Part shown: in pieces, positions 5,485 through 5,837 of the stretch
How the letters are laid out: each line of letters opens with the position of its first letter
Numbering within the stretch: position 1 is the stretch's first letter
Assembly: GCA_002307715.1 (NCBI GenBank)
Contig: DBUA01000036.1
Coordinates: 1-5,837, forward strand
Source of the DNA: Candidatus Moranbacteria bacterium UBA1302
Lineage (GTDB): Bacteria; Patescibacteriota; Minisyncoccia; Moranbacterales; UBA1568
Direction of reading: 5' to 3'
Length of the DNA stretch: 5,837 bases
Position numbers and translations under genes: made by a program
The notes under the pieces: generated by a model
The model's input: only the letters and a program-made list of their open reading frames with translations
Told to the model about the DNA's origin: nothing
Database searches by the model: none

Positions 5485-5837
5485 ATGTCATCCACTACGC
5501 TCTATCGGAAATACCGACCACAGACATTCGCTGATGTCGTTGACCAGCAGCATATCGTAAAGACACTCACGAATGCCCTTCGTCTCGGACGTATTGGACA
5601 AGCCTATCTCTTTACCGGACCGCGTGGCACAGGAAAAACAACGCTCGCTCGCCTATTCGCCAAAGCAGTCAACTGTTCAGCGCGGCTGAAAAACGGTGAG
5701 CCATGCGGCACATGCGAACATTGCCGACTGCTCTCGGAAGGCCGATCGCTCGATGTTATCGAAATCGATGCTGCATCACATACCGGCGTTGATAATATTC
5801 GTGAACTCCGCGAAACCGTCTCACTCCCACCAACGCT
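5485..5837 (+). CDS. dnaX: DNA polymerase III tau/gamma subunit, N-terminal 117 residues
   Basis: The gene encodes the clamp-loader ATPase of the replisome, which loads the beta sliding clamp on DNA with delta and delta-prime. Seen: the typical LYRKYRPQTFADVV opening (6-19), Q-H-I-V-K-T-L (22-28), Walker A GPRGTGKT at 45-52, and the zinc-module cysteines C64, C74, C77 and C80. The following EIDAASHTGVDNIRELRE segment (93-110) is highly characteristic. Walker B (DE) and the rest lie beyond the window edge. ATG at 5485 is the only possible normal start after the in-frame TGA at 5464. No Shine-Dalgarno precedes it (CCCTCTCAACT). The full family length is usually 350-600 residues, so whether tau-specific domains are present cannot be told. 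The gene is probably transcribed alone or with genes to the right. Confidence 0.96.
   Translation, partial: MSSTTLYRKYRPQTFADVVDQQHIVKTLTNALRLGRIGQAYLFTGPRGTGKTTLARLFAKAVNCSARLKNGEPCGTCEHCRLLSEGRSLDVIEIDAASHTGVDNIRELRETVSLPPT

Noticed and set aside
1..5837. CRISPR array, tRNA, rRNA or insertion sequence
   Set aside because: I saw no regularly spaced repeats, transposase motifs, or tRNA/rRNA signature sequences on either strand.

Overview
The window most likely comes from a bacterium of the Candidate Phyla Radiation (Patescibacteria, Parcubacteria-like). I infer this from a sigma-region-4 protein fused to HARE-type winged helices, a membrane protein paired with a VirD4/TraG-like ATPase and no other secretion genes nearby, an unrecognised coiled-coil/AT-hook protein, GtrA and dnaX. 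No taxonomic marker such as rRNA is present, so the placement is inference. The code looks standard: TAA, TAG and TGA all end genes here, which argues against the TGA-to-glycine lineages. Base composition is moderate (roughly 45-50% GC by eye) and similar throughout, with no insertion sequence, tRNA, rRNA or CRISPR array seen.

Left half, minus strand (about 1-3653): a probable operon reading right to left. A promoter with a perfect TTGACA -35 box (3648-3653) precedes a DNA-binding protein with sigma-70 region 4 and HARE-like winged helices (3536-2472). A 37-codon open stretch in the same frame follows its stop codon and ends in an ATGA overlap with the next gene. That gene encodes a membrane-anchored accessory protein (2361-1036). 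It is followed by a HerA/FtsK-superfamily, TraG/VirD4-like ATPase (983 to the window edge, C-terminus missing). The accessory protein and ATPase probably form one DNA- or protein-translocation machine, and the first gene is a candidate regulator of it.

Divergent intergenic region (3537-3850, 314 bp): it holds back-to-back promoters for both directions, an operator-like cluster of GTTC/GAAC half-sites, a 10-bp sequence repeated near both edges, and a perfect AGGAGG Shine-Dalgarno with no normal start codon behind it.

Right half, plus strand (3851-5837): a soluble protein of unknown function with an N-terminal coiled coil, an AT-hook-like GRPRK motif and a duplicated beta-rich unit (3851-4621); a GtrA-family membrane protein with two extra N-terminal helices (4702-5352); a strong intrinsic terminator (5369-5400); and the first 117 codons of dnaX, the DNA polymerase III tau/gamma subunit (5485 to the edge). 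Each of the three has a TATAAT-like box upstream, so they may be separate transcription units. The right half looks like ordinary chromosomal content. The less usual biology is the minus-strand regulator/translocase operon and the intergenic control region.
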